DNA of 64,000 nt, from assembly GCA_036927565.1 (NCBI GenBank), contig JAYESD010000002.1:144033167-144097166 (forward strand), in the 5' to 3' direction. This document shows positions 23,139 through 35,177 of the stretch, one piece after another. The translations under genes were made by a program, and so were the position numbers. A model generated the notes under the pieces. It was given only the letters and a program-made list of their open reading frames with translations, was not told the origin of the DNA and searched no databases. Origin of the DNA: Tuctoria greenei. Lineage: Eukaryota; Streptophyta; Magnoliopsida; Poales; Poaceae. Positions within the stretch are counted from its first letter, which is position 1. Each line of letters opens with the position of its first letter.

Positions 23139-23570
23139 GCAACGTACAGTAACTTGTAACCTCCGACGACTCTTGGGAATGGTCCCAAGATATCCACCCC
23201 CCCACACAGTGAATGGCCATTTAGGAGGTATCATTTGTAGAGGTTGAGCTGGTGTGTGAATTTGCTTCGCATGTAACTGGCATGCTTCACATTTCTTCAC
23301 TAGCTCAGTTGCATCCTGGAGTGCTGTAGGCCAGTAAAAACCATGTCGGAAGGCTTTACCGACCAACGTGCGGGAATACGCGTGGTTCCGACACTCGCCT
23401 CCATGTATTTCTGAGAGGATCTCACAACCTTCTTCCCCTGTAATGCACCGCATTAGGACGCCGTTGGCACCACGCCAGTAGAGATCCCCTTCTACTAGTG
23501 TGTATATTTTAGCCAATCTGACTATCCGGTCAGCAGATACATCATCTTCGGGAAGGAAGTTGTCTTTCAA
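23139..23570 (-). pseudogene. Tat C integrase, zinc-finger part
   Basis: Minus strand. The HHCC zinc finger (EIHGGECRNHAY ... CEACQLHAKQIH) is followed by PLQMIPPKWPFTVWG, just before the first catalytic aspartate. A run of seven G (minus strand, near 23196-23202) is one base too long and shifts the frame there. In the frame one base on, the aspartate codon is still present. The copia element cuts the gene at 23138; the rest is at 13798-14436. Confidence 0.82.
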
Positions 23571-24763
23571 GTAGCTCCGAATCTCCGAGATCCATGCATC
23601 AGAGCTAACTTGAGAATTTGAGTCTTGCGTACTGGGTTGCTCGGAGCTTCCGACAGCACCTATGACCCTTCATGAACCCCATGGTAACAGGGCCATCTGG
23701 ACCGCCAGCTTCGAGGTGCTGGTCTTGCCCCCTTCGCTCAGTTCGGCAGGCTGAGCTGTTGGTCTTGACAACCTCCAGACGAAGGTTCCGTCGGGAACCG
23801 GCGCTCCAGTTGAAGCTTTTGATGAGAGTTCGTCAGCTTCAGCGTTGTTGAGATGCTGAACATGGTAAAGATCCAGGACTTCGAAGTCCTTCTGAAGCTT
23901 CTGGACTTCAAGTAGATATGCAGCTAGTTGTGGGTTGTTGTAGCAGCGTTCACCTTTGACTTGTTTTATTATGAGCTGCGAGCCACCCTTTACCAACAAC
24001 ATCTTGACACCATATGATAGTGCCACCTTGAGCCCGTAGATTAGTGCATCATACTCCGCCATGTTGTTGGTCGCCTTGAAGTCAAGGTGAACCATGTATT
24101 TGACCTTCTCCCCAGTCGGAGCAAGGAGAAGGACTCCAACTCCGGCCCCCTACTTCTGCACGGAGCCATCGAAGTAGAGAGTCCAGTGAGGCTCAGTGAA
24201 GACCAGAACTATTTGTTCCGGCTTCTACTCAATGGGACCCCCAGGATTTGATGGGGATGGGGTCCATTCCGCCACGAAGTCCACCAGTGCTTGACTCTTG
24301 ATCGCTTGTCTTTGGAGGAATTCAAGATTGAACTCGGCCAGTTCCGCTGCCCTCTTTGCAATGTTCCCAGTAGAGTTGGGGTTATACAAGATTGCTCGCA
24401 GTGGATAAGAGGTTACCACTAAAATCTTGTGAGCTTGGAAGTAGTGATGAAGCTTCCTAGAGGCGATAAGTACTGCGTAGAGCAGCTTATGCACCTCTAG
24501 GTACCGAGTCTTGGCGTCATGAAGTACTTCACTGATGAAGTACACTGGGCGTTGGCTTCTCCGGACCCTCCCGGAGGGGCTCGGAGCTTCCTCCTCATCA
24601 TCCCGGACCCTCCCGAAGGGGTCCGGACCTTCTTCGAGGACCTCCAGGTTCTTGCTTGAAGAACACGGAGCTTCTTCTGAAGTGACCCGGACCTTCCCGG
24701 AGGGGTCTGTATCTTCTTGTTTGGCAACAGTGACTCCTCCACTTGAAGGAGGTTGCTCCTCTG
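23571..24763 (-). pseudogene. Tat C RNase H region (connecting RNase H and second RNase H)
   Basis: Minus strand. From 24763: a Pro/Ser/Glu-rich linker with repeated GRVR..EEAPSPSGRVR words, then PVYFISEVLHDAKTRYLEVHK ... TSYPLRAILYNPNSTGNIAKR (the end of the ordinary gypsy RNase H and connection). A second RNase H follows (WTLYFDGSVQK, GVLLLAPTGEKVKY, NNMAEYDALIYGLKVAL, at about 24180-23920). A second, archaeal-like RNase H is a known property of the Tat lineage. Stops occur near 24225, 24150 and 23670. Athila B interrupts the gene at 24764. Confidence 0.78.
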
Positions 24764-25990
24764 TGTTGGTATTCCTTAACACCACAGAGTTATCCGCAAG
24801 TGCACTGAAATACCGTTGTAGCACTTCCCCTTAAAGAGTATTCCCAAGGGTATCGAATCCAAAGAACGTGTGTACTAACCTTTCGAACTAGATCACCCAA
24901 GGACACAAAGTTGTTTGGTAGGCAAGGAACAGAGAGGAATTCAAAGTATGGATCCTAATTCAAGGTAGTTTGCAGTAGATGCTTGCTTCGGGCACGGGCT
25001 TACTCCTAGCAATACTAGGACGACTCCCGCCAAGAGCCCATGGCATAACCGAACGTGGAGGATTACGAAGGACAGATTGGGTTGTCACCACCTATTGCCT
25101 ACCTCTTCAATCCGTGGGTCTACGAGATATCCACGGATGATCTATAACCTAAGCACCACGCTTACGTTCTAAATCACTACTCTAGTTGTTTCGAACACAA
25201 AGCTACAACTAGAGCCTCTAATGAATTAAAGCAGTGAACCCACAAGTAACTACTTGTGCAATCTACTAAGAATGAAAGATCAAACTTGTATTGAATTCAC
25301 AATGGCTTACTTGATTGAGTAAAACCTTTGTAGGGGTACAAGTGTAGAAGAGGGACATGACAAGCCCAAGCCTCCTTCTCCTAGACTCTTCACCACACTC
25401 TCCTTCTACTTTGGTAGCCTCTAGGACTAATCTAAACCTTTGGAGTGTAGCACTATTCTCAACTTTTGGTGTGTGTGAGATGTGAGGTGAGGGGGTCTAT
25501 TTATAGATGGAGAAGGGTCGGTTCCTGCCACAATTAACGCGCGAATCAGTCACCATTGACTCCAGGGAGTCGGGAGGAGCCAACACGTGTCATTTGATCG
25601 AGTTTGGCACCAGGAAGAGGTCGGTCGAACCCCTGGTTCGACCGACCTGGTCAAGGCTCCCCTCGGGATGTGCTTCATCCAGGTGGCTTCCAGGTGGGCC
25701 CCCTTAATGTATATGGGTGCAACACCGTTGGATCTCCTTGTATTCTTTTGTTTGTGGGCCATTTGACCCATGTGTTGCCATGTGTCATCACCTGATTCGT
25801 TGAAATCCATTTTCATGGATTCATCCCTGCATGTTTTGGTAATTTTTGGTAATAATTCACCTGCATACAAATAAACACCAACACTTGTGGAATTGGGTTA
25901 GTGTGTAACCAACACTAAGTTTTGTGTTTCTTTTATGCACATTATGAGATGAATTGACGGTCAAAATATGGTACTTAAGGACCGTCAACA
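24764..25990 (-). repeat. 3' LTR of Athila B
   Basis: 1227 bp, tgttggtattcc...accgtcaaca. A minus-strand TATA-like box lies at 25496-25506. The adjacent polypurine tract is at 25991-26006. Confidence 0.95.
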
Positions 25991-27713
25991 AACTCCCCCA
26001 CACTTAGTACTTTGCTCGTCCTCGAGTGAAGGCAAGAAGAACTAGAGTGCTGTCATGAATTTGCTATAATGTAGAAAATATGGATATTAGATATTTCAAC
26101 TTATACCTTAATTCATGGGTCCCCTTTGTGTATGTGGCTACCACATAAATCTCGGGTGTTTGAAAAGTGGAACGGTTAGAATGAAGTTCCCTTGGATCAT
26201 TCCCAGATGAAATGACTAGGCAATTGCTATATTTGAAAGTCATAAGAACTATTGCCCTTGCCTTCTCGATTGGAATCTCTCAAATCTCTCAAAGTGTTTG
26301 AGTCCTCACCATGGCATATTTTTCCAATTCTTGTCCCTATACTAAAAGTGGCTATATCTGGAGCTTGGTAGGGATGAATGTGGCACACATTTGCAATTCA
26401 TATGTTACTAAGTCAAAAACTTGATCCTATGAGAGACTTATGCAATGAACGAAGTGAAGAGAAAATTCTTGTGGACATGAATGGAATGGAGGGGCGAGGT
26501 GATAACTCCCAAGAATTTGCTCTCTCTTAAGGATGAAACATGGCTATTTTTTTGAGCACTCTTACTCTTTTTTCAATAGTGGATGCTTTTTCTTTTTCTT
26601 GTAGCCATGTCTTCTACTCCTTTTTATTTTTTATAGAGGCCTTCATTTGTATTGTATGGAGTTTCTTTTTGGCAGATGGGTAATCGATGGATGCAAACTC
26701 TCAATGTGAGAATTTTTGCATGAATGGAGTGCACAAGAGTTTTCAATTCAAAAAGTTCATGCGTGTCACTCAATTTGGTCACGAGTTTGACAAAGTTCAA
26801 TGAAAAGCAAAGTGGCATATGCTTGTTGTTTTCAATGAATGTATCATATGGCCTTGGTGGGTATATAAATTTCCAATGAGAGATTTAGGCAAAGTCCAAG
26901 ACTTCAAATAGTTACAAGTGTCAAAATCAATTTCAAGCAAAAGGATGATTTCTAAGGAACTCATTTACCATATCACACTAGTCAAATACCTAGATGATGT
27001 GTTTTTCCTATTGAATTATGGGAATCATAAACAAGGTAATGAATTGAAATCTGAAGTATTCAAATTTTCAGCTTAAGCAAATTCTTGACTACCAAATTTT
27101 ATTTCAATTTGTTGAGTTGATTCATTTTAGATATGCAATGAAAAATATGAAATCAACTCAAACAGCAGGGCAACGCATAAAAGTGGGGATAGGAAATCTA
27201 AACCAATTTTCTGGAGCGAAATGGAGTCGTACGGAGCAGAAAATAGGTCGGCCGACCATGGGGTTTGGCCGACCTCCTGTTGGCTCTTCTATGGCTCTGT
27301 TTCATCGGGTCGTTTTGCTCATTCGGTCGCGACGTGTTTTGGTATGCAACGTTAATTTTTCAAGTCGGGATTTCGTGACTTGGAGACATGTTTCCCCCAC
27401 ACTTGTTTCCTGAATTCCTTATTCATCAAAATAAACTAAAGGGGGAACTTTAGCGGTGTTAGATGGACCGATAAGTTCACTTTATTGAAACCAAAGTAGG
27501 CGAGGAACGACGCGTTTCATCAAGGATTTTGCGGAGGATATCGAGGAGGATCAACACGAGAAAACAGAACGCGAACGGCGCGAAGGGAGAGTCGGCCGAC
27601 CCTAGGGTTTGGCCAACCCCCTTCTGGCTTCGTTCGGCCACATTTTCTCGGGTCGATTAAATGGGCCTCATAGATGAAGAATTGTATGGGCCAATTAGTT
27701 GGACGTGGAGAAT
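25991..27713 (-). other. Athila B polypurine tract and 3' non-coding region
   Basis: Starts with the polypurine tract (plus strand aactcccccacactta). The rest aligns with 1143-2600 and then jumps to the counterpart of 3605-3860 in element A, at about 27495. The roughly 1-kb block with A's extra ORF is absent. No coding sequence is visible. Confidence 0.65.
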
Positions 27714-28105
27714 TTAAACAGAATTAAAAGAAATGGCATGGAAATCAATTAGATTTACCATGTCAAATTCTTTTTCCGTATCCTTTTGGGAATCGAGAAA
27801 TAATTTGAGTCGGTGCCCATTCACTTTGAATAGTTGACCGTCATCACCTTGGAGTGTGATTGCTCCATGGGATGAAGTCTCTACTACAGTGAAGGGTCCT
27901 TCCCATTTTCTTCTAAGCTTCCCATGTCCAAAGAGTTTAACCCTAGAGTTAAAGAGTAAAATTTTATCTCCAGGTTTGAACTCTTTCGGCGTAATCCTCT
28001 TATCGTGCCATCTTTTGGTTCTCTCTTTATAAATCCTAGCACTGTGGTACGCCTTATCTCTCCATTCCTCCAACTTAGAGATTTGCTTCAATCGGTGATT
28101 TCTAG
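27714..28105 (-). pseudogene. Athila B integrase C-terminus
   Basis: Minus strand, QISKLEEWRDKAYHSARIY ... HGKLRRKWEGPFTVVETSS, the C-terminal part of the integrase, almost identical to 3880-4200 in element A. It is cut by the Tekay LTR at 28106. The duplication tctag lies at 28101-28105, and the gene continues at 43797. Confidence 0.9.
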
Positions 28106-31100
28106 TGTAAAACCCCACTTTTATGGCATGTGAATTCAGTTATGAGTTTTGTGATCAACTATATTAAAGATCCAATATAGTGGTACACATGAACTTAATA
28201 CCGTCCAAACCTTTCTTGCACTCATGGTTAAATTTTATTAACATGAGTATTGGAATTCATCACTAATTCTAGAATGATTCTATTCATCCCTCTTCGAATT
28301 TTAGAATTATTTGGATGAAGTTTATTAAGGCAATTTAAAGTGCAGTACTAATTGGCCCTGCCAAAAATATTCAGATTAGAGGCTCTAGATTTTTCCTTGA
28401 CCTTCTAATATTCTCAATAGCTTGCCTGCAAAATTTCAAGATTTTAGGAACTCATTTGCTATTTTATTTGAGGCGCTTAGCAAATTTGAATCAAATTCAA
28501 ATCTGAATTTTAAATTCTTTTCCAACTTCCTTGAACATAAGATTTGAGTTCACCATTGTGTTCAGAATAATTCATTTACCATGTGCACAAAATTTCATGA
28601 TTTTTGGAGTTGATCTTCCATTTTTAAATGAATTTTTAACTTTACTGTTGGGGTCTAACTGACCCGTGGGCCCCACAGGTCAGCCTCTGCTGAACGGGTC
28701 AGGTCGGCCGCCTGCCATCTCTGCACCGGCGCTCGCCCGATCGACGCTGCACGCGCATGGAAGCTCCAGCGAGCTGCTTGGTTGCTTGCCGCGGAGCTAT
28801 AAAAGGTCGGCTGCCGCTCCGTTATTTCCCCTTCCCCAATCGGTGTTCCACCTCTCGCTGTTTCTTCTCCGCCGCGCACCATCGTCGCCGCCCACCTCTG
28901 CTCCATGGTGTGCCACCGTTTCACGCAGTTTCAAGCCACGATTCTAAAATCTTAAAGGTGCGCCTAATCGAGCTCTAACTCGCGGTGCAAACCGTTTCCC
29001 TTTTCATTGAGAAATGAGCAAGTTATTGTTCTTCTTCTTTCCGGCCGATGTGAGGAAGCTCGCTCAGTTTCCGTTTCAATTCCGTTCCTACAAGTAATTA
29101 TTCTATGCAATTGTTTAGAGATAGTTTCTATAGGTCCTAGCGCTCCTACCTGAGCAAAAACCCCTAAAAGTTATCGAGCAACGGCCGAGGAAATCGAGTT
29201 TTGCTCGCCGCCGGTGAGGAAACCTCGGTTAGCCGTCGAGCTCATAGTTTCCGATTGTTTCTTCCTCTCCCACGTCCATTTCCTTGATCTGCATCATCCC
29301 AGGAATGTTTTGAAGAAGGTCCCGAGTGGTTTGAGCTACTCTGGAGCGGGTTCCAGGTTGCTCGAGCGCTCACCGCCGCCGCCGCCATCGCACAACCATT
29401 TCTGGCGAGTTTCTGGTCCCATTGACTTCACCTTCGTACTCAGCGACTCCTAAAACCCCAGGCGGCGAGTTTGAGCGAGTTTGGCCCATCGGTTTAGCCG
29501 GCGGCGAACTCGCCGGCGAGTCACCGCCGGGGGCGCCGCCTCGCGCGGGCGTTGGCCCGAGGTAGAAGACAACCCCGTGGGGCCCCACCTGCCAGTGGCT
29601 GCGGGATCACGGTGCGGCTGGGATTCCGTGCGGCTGCGCATGAATAAATCTGTGGACCGCGGTGTTGCATTGACCAGAGCACGCCACGTGGCCCATGGGA
29701 CCCACCCGATTGAATTTGAATTCTGGCGCCGATATGTTATTAAATTAATTATAGAAAATTGTTCAAACTTCTAAATTTAATATCTCTCTGTAGACTACTC
29801 CAAAAATCTTCAAACAAATTTTGTTTGAAAGCCCTTAAGCTCTAGTTTCTGTCAGTACCAATTAGGTTCTGTGAAACTCACAGTTAAATTCTGTAGGAAA
29901 TAATCGTTCCAAATGCAAATACAATTTTTCCAGATAAGATAGCCACTGAAAAAACCACCAAAATTCACATAAAATTCAATGTCCTATTCTAGAATACCAG
30001 AAAAAGTTTCGGAGGCATTGCACCTGTTTAACACTCTGTATATTTCAATTACCTTTTTAGTTATTGAATTTTCATAGATGTTCAGTTGCTTTATTATGTC
30101 TCAAATTTGGACTGAGTTTTCCTTTAGTCATACAATAGTTCCTGTAAAAATCTTGGATTTAATTGACCTACTATCCTAGTCCTAATTCAGTAACAAACTG
30201 AATATTGAGTAAAAGGTTAAAAATTCAATTACAAGATAATTCCAGAAATTCTTGCCAACTTAGAAATTCAATAACTCCTTCACCCCAGCTTAGAAATTTA
30301 GGAAACAAATTTTGCTAGAACCAGGACAATTTCCTCTATCTTAATTCTCACCTGTTAGCTATGTTCAAGCTACAGTTTTCTCTCTAGAATTTTTTGGAAG
30401 TTGATTGCTTGCCATAATTTTGGAGACCACAATCTACTTTGATCATCTCCTGTTCTTTGCAAGAGCTTCTATCATAGTCCCTAATACCTACCTTCAAAGT
30501 TCCAAAGCCCATTAAGTCTTTATCACATAATGGTCACCATAAATTAAATCATGGTCTTGGTAATAATTATTTTTCAAAGTCATTCATATACGTATTCTAT
30601 GCACATCGTATAGTGACCGAAGTCGAGGAGGAGCCAGAAGCCTTGGAAGAGCACCTTCCAAATATTAACTCAGACTCTGACCTGCAACAAGTCAAGCCCC
30701 GGTTTGCATTTAAGTCATTTATAAAATTTTGCTTTATCACTATGATGAATAATATATGAATTGTGGATTAAGTTTAGGATGATTGATACTCCACTTGCAT
30801 GACCAAAAATCCCAGGGATTGGTTGGAACGAGTTACAGTTTGACCTGTAGTAACTTCTTTGCTAATCCATAGGAAATCCGGTAGAAGTCGAGTAGTTGGA
30901 ATCTACTCGCGAGAGATGTAGGACATATCTCACAGGATTGGTTAGATAGAAAATGTATTAATATAATGGAATTGAGACCGAGCAGGGAATGGATAGGAAG
31001 CGGCGAGAATTGAGTCTCGGTCGCATAGCCCTGCCTGTGTCAATTAAGGCCCGCTTCGTGCGCGGCCCTGTTGAACAAGCTAGACTTGTACCGGCGACAT

Positions 31101-32155
31101 AATGGAGATATGGGATCCAATAAACTGACGTAGCTTGGTCACTTGGGTGTCGAGGCATACCGTTCTGTTTTATAGGTGTGGGTTGAGGGCAACAAGGTGT
31201 AAATCCGCTGGTGGGCACGTCAGAGTACGCCCCACGCAGAGACCTCCTGCTCGTGACGGATCGACCAGTTCGGCATTTGAGTGTCTCGCAAAAGGTTGCC
31301 ATATACGACTAGTACTGAAGTGTTACGTAGGTACTGCGCGATGTACTCGCTGGCATTTCCGAAAGTGCGTATGTGTCGTGTTGTACGGGTGTGTCCTGAT
31401 TGCAATCACTGTCCCTCGCAGTAATAGAGTACCACTTGTTCACTGTGTCATGATGTAGTAAATACTAAAGAACCCAGAAAATACCATTGTATTGAATTAT
31501 AATTACTTTGCAACCTTGTATGATTTAGAGATAGTATAATTAAAAGTTTACAGTTTCCCCATACTTTACCTGTAATAGCATTATGTGCTTTGGGCATGTC
31601 ATATCATCGGCAAAACATTTCTTGTTTGATTGTGGAGTCCATGATGTGCCGTGCTTGAAGAATGTCATTTGCTACTTAAAACATGATTATAAGGATCCAC
31701 TTATAGGCGAGTCTATTTATGCTATTCCTTACCTATGTTAGTATTCACCCTGCATATGTATAGTGAGACGGTTAAGTCTTGTTGAGCCTTATGCTCACGT
31801 TTGCAGTTAATGAGTTTTTGCAGGTTATACAATTGATGAAGGGTTTGATGATGAGGCTGCACCCCCTCCAGGGTGTACAGCCGAATGGGAACCCTGCACG
31901 TCGCCGTAATTGAGCGTTGCTAGTGCAAAGTATCCAAGGCATGGATAACTTTGCTTTTGCATAGCTAGTGCTGAGAGCGTAGCTATGATATATATGTTGC
32001 TTTCCTTACACTAGTATTGTAAAACTTCCGCTGTATGATAAATAAAAGACTTCGTCTTGTAGTTATTCAGGTTCTATTCTTGTATAACTGTTGGGTGTCG
32101 CATCGCACGACACCACCCAATGATATCCTCGGATGTTGGGATTGTGGTCCCCACA
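28106..32155 (+). repeat. 5' LTR of Tekay element
   Basis: 4050 bp. A TATA box (tataaaag) at 28798-28805 is followed by a GC-rich region. The rest is AT-rich and contains an exon-like acidic reading frame at 30614-30691 and 31824-31909 (described as a finding). Both ORFs longer than 100 codons here (30958-31302 minus, 31135-31458 plus) lie in LTR sequence and have no recognisable family. Confidence 0.95.
28798..28805 (+). promoter_or_regulatory. TATA box of Tekay 5' LTR
   Basis: tataaaag in a GC-rich setting (cgcggagctataaaaggtcg), 690 bp into the LTR, the expected U3/R promoter position. The copy in the 3' LTR is at 40430-40437. Transcription would start about 30 bp downstream, leaving an R-U5 segment of more than 3 kb. 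Confidence 0.7.
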
Positions 32156-32159
32156 GACG

Positions 32160-32171
32160 TGATATCAGAGC
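32160..32171 (+). other. Primer-binding site, tRNA-iMet-like
   Basis: tgatatcagagc, four bases after the LTR. It matches the initiator tRNA-Met complement TGGTATCAGAGC with one G-to-A change. Confidence 0.75.
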
Positions 32172-33850
32172 ATCATTGGGAACAGTGTACTTGAAAAGAA
32201 CATATTTTCAATAATTAGGACTTGAGTGAGGAATTAGCTATATGCCTTTATAAGGAGTATTATTAGTATAAGGTATAAAGGTGGTAAACTAACTATGTGT
32301 TATTATATTCTGTAACGACGCCCCGACGTCAGGTAAGAGGTAAGGTACCCCACCGAGAGCGGATCAATCTCGGTAAGCTCAGCATACGAGGAGTGGTATG
32401 TGAAATTTCCGTGGCTTGGCACGAGAAGTTAATAGGAGTCTCTGAAGCTTTCGATGTTTCTGAGAACCTATGACACGCAGTACCCCAGCGTGCCTCAAAG
32501 TTAGTGGGAGCCCCGTTCGGGTGGTGTATAACCCGATAGTATGCATCTCTAGAACTATCCATGTTATACGGGAGCATGCGAAACACGTATGCCCGAGCGT
32601 GTATAAGCCGGATCGTAGGGGAGTCTTTGCTGTACAGACGTATTTATAGCCATGTACCTCGAGACATGACCTCGTTCGAGGGCGATTCACTCCAGAGTCG
32701 TATGCATTTATTTTCAAATATAATATTATTGTGACTGCCTGTCGTGTTTCCCCATACCACCTTTGAGGTGTGAATGTGTGAAAGGGGATTGTTTGTCTTT
32801 TGCAGCATTAACTACGGTAAAAGACCGTGTAGAAGTCGTTTGCGAGAGAACGATATAGGAACCACCTATAGACGTAACCGGAAATACCGGATAGAATTTT
32901 CTTTGGTGAGATACGTAGTACCGTCAGTATCAAATATGATACTAGACCATCCCTACCGACAGAATGGCTGTATTGTGTTTTGGAAAGTCCGACTATCAGG
33001 TGCTGGTAGGTTTGGACTCCGCAAAAAGTGTTCCGCCTCGATAGAGTAGATAGAATCAAGATTTTTGATTTCTGGCCGAAGTTGGCTCGACTTCGCCCGG
33101 TTGTAATCTTGGTTATTTAATAGATGGTATAGGAGTATCATTTATGGATGGAAAGCTCGTGAAGATCTCTACAACTTTTCTGTTGACCATAAAGACAGAA
33201 AAGCTTGATAATCCGTTGAAATTTTTGGAAAGCTTAGGAAGTCCTCTATCAACTTTATTTGTCACTCCTGACCTGAGTCTGGGTGTAGCTATGCCTAATT
33301 CCATTTGTTGCAAACTTGGTTCTTGCAGCCCAGAACTTGGAACAGTTTGCACAGGGTTGTGAATTTGTGCGCGATACCCGTATAACAAAGTTTTTAGGGT
33401 GGAACTCTTTTTTTATGGATTGCTAACGCGATGTTATACAATGTTTATTTTGTCATTACCTCAATATGTTATCATGATAAACCTGTATAGAATGTGGAGG
33501 TAAGCCCATATACAGGGGAGGTTCTGTCAAAATTTCCAGAAAACTTGAGTCAAATTAAAACCTGTACAGATTCTTCATATTAGTTCACCTGGAGCTGTAT
33601 GAGTACAATCTGGAAAGGTTTTGAAGTGTACTACAACTTTTATATTCAACTTAACTCTTAACTCTGGCATTTCCTGTATGAAACTTTTGGGTTGATACAG
33701 GAAGGTCAGCTGAAGCAGAACTGTGATCACATCCAGTTTGCAGATTTTCTTGAATCAATTGATTATGGATAATTTCTTTTGTCCAACATTATCATTGATT
33801 GAGTTGAATACTTATACTATGTATTGACATCCGGGTTTGGTTGTCCACAG
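32172..33850 (+). other. Tekay leader before the extra ORF
   Basis: 1.7 kb without a convincing gene. It ends in ggtttggttgtccacag directly before an ATG, which looks like a splice acceptor. Minor ORFs on both strands show no family signal. Confidence 0.5.
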
Positions 33851-34815
33851 ATGGCAGCACCAAGAATTCAGTTGCCTAATGGATGGGTGTTCTCAACGTG
33901 CACCAGGCAAGCCGGTTTCCCGGACGTGTTTGTTAGGTTGCTTCGCCAGTTTGGCTACCTGGAGTTGCCTCACTGTTGGGGCAAGAAGTTCCAGGAAAGC
34001 GGTATGTGGAGTTGCACCATCTACATCGATGTGCCTGCTGGTCCACCGCACCTCGGATGGGCTCCATACTCCATCAAGATCAAAGGGTTGATATTAGAGG
34101 AAACATGGAGCTACGCCGCAAGTGTTGCCATAGGGAGGTTTTGCAAACTCCATTACCGTATTCTGGTGGGTACTCCGTATGAGTTTTTTCCAGTTACCGG
34201 CAGGGCTTCTGAAGCCTGGGCAACCTGTTTGCTGGCGGAGGTGGACACTAACGGTGAAACATCCGCGACAGCCTTAGCGTTGTATGCCCCCGCATCACAT
34301 CGCGAGAAGGGTAATCAAAGGGCATGCATAAAAGAATTGACGGACAATCTGAAGCAAGCCATGATTCGAGCGGATCACTAGGAGTGGGCAAATGATGGAC
34401 TTAGGGATATGATGGCTCCTCTCAACCATCGTTTGAACCTCAGAGAGAATAATGGCATGACACTGTTATGGATTTAGCCGCGTCTCGCCAGGAGACTCTA
34501 GAGATGGCAACAGAGTTGGGGGCGAGCCTACTCTATGGACACCAGCGGGACACCCAGTTGAACGCGGTGACTGCAGATCGGGATTAGTCCAGAGTGGAGG
34601 CTCAGAGCTGGAAGACCAGCTGTGAACAGGCTCAGCAGGAGAACGAGGCCTGGAGGATGTTTATGGTACAGACAGATTGGCAATCTAAGATTGCCAAAAG
34701 GACGTCGATTTTGAATGAGGCATCAACTTCAGCTCCAGCACCCGTACCAGTGGTGCCTAATCCTGAGGATGACAAGGAAGAAGAAGATCCTCAGGAGGTC
34801 GAGTTTTATGATTAG
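33851..34815 (+). pseudogene. Extra ORF upstream of gag in Tekay element
   Basis: Starts at ATG 33851 (MAAPRIQLPNGWVF), placed exactly after a cag acceptor-like site. The first 177 codons are open to TAG at 34379. The same frame continues after the stop to about 34475. After a frameshift near 34467 the reading resumes (MDLAASRQETLEMATEL), with a TAG near 34587, and ends at 34815 with a Pro/Ala-rich, very acidic tail (NPEDDKEEEDPQEVEFYD). Original length is about 320 codons. The N-terminal domain is compact and aromatic-rich (HCWGKKFQESGMWSCTIYID). The later part is helical and charged. It is not gag and has no zinc finger or catalytic motif that I can see. Similar extra ORFs ahead of gag occur in some long grass gypsy elements, but I cannot assign a function. 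Confidence 0.6.
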
Positions 34816-35177
34816 AGGACAATGTTGATGTACTTATCACTTTAGGCTGAGTGTAATGATGTGTAGTACACACCACACGTGTTTTGTGACTTTATGACTC
34901 TTGTTGTAAATACTAGCGAGGTCTGTGTACGATGACATGGACCTGACGACTTGTGGTGACCAAGCATAGATGAGACGACTTCTTTAGATGAAGTCTGTCT
35001 ATTTTTGGAGATCTATTGTAAACTTGGGACCAAGATAATATAGATTGTATAAAGTTTGTGCCTTATCAATATATGTGAATGTTATGCATCATCTATTGTT
35101 ATCTACCGCATTACTATTTATATGGAAGGATGAACTTAAGTTAATGAGACTTATGGTATGAATCGTTGTATTGCAGT
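34816..35177 (+). other. Intergenic spacer before Tekay gag
   Basis: 362 bp, non-coding. Ends in ttgtattgcag followed by t and the gag ATG, a second splice-acceptor-like sequence. Confidence 0.5.

Noticed and set aside
30958..31458. ORFs of more than 100 codons in the Tekay LTR (also at 42753-43094)
   Set aside because: Overlapping on both strands, basic low-information translations, not kept open in the solo LTR. Treated as chance frames in LTR DNA.
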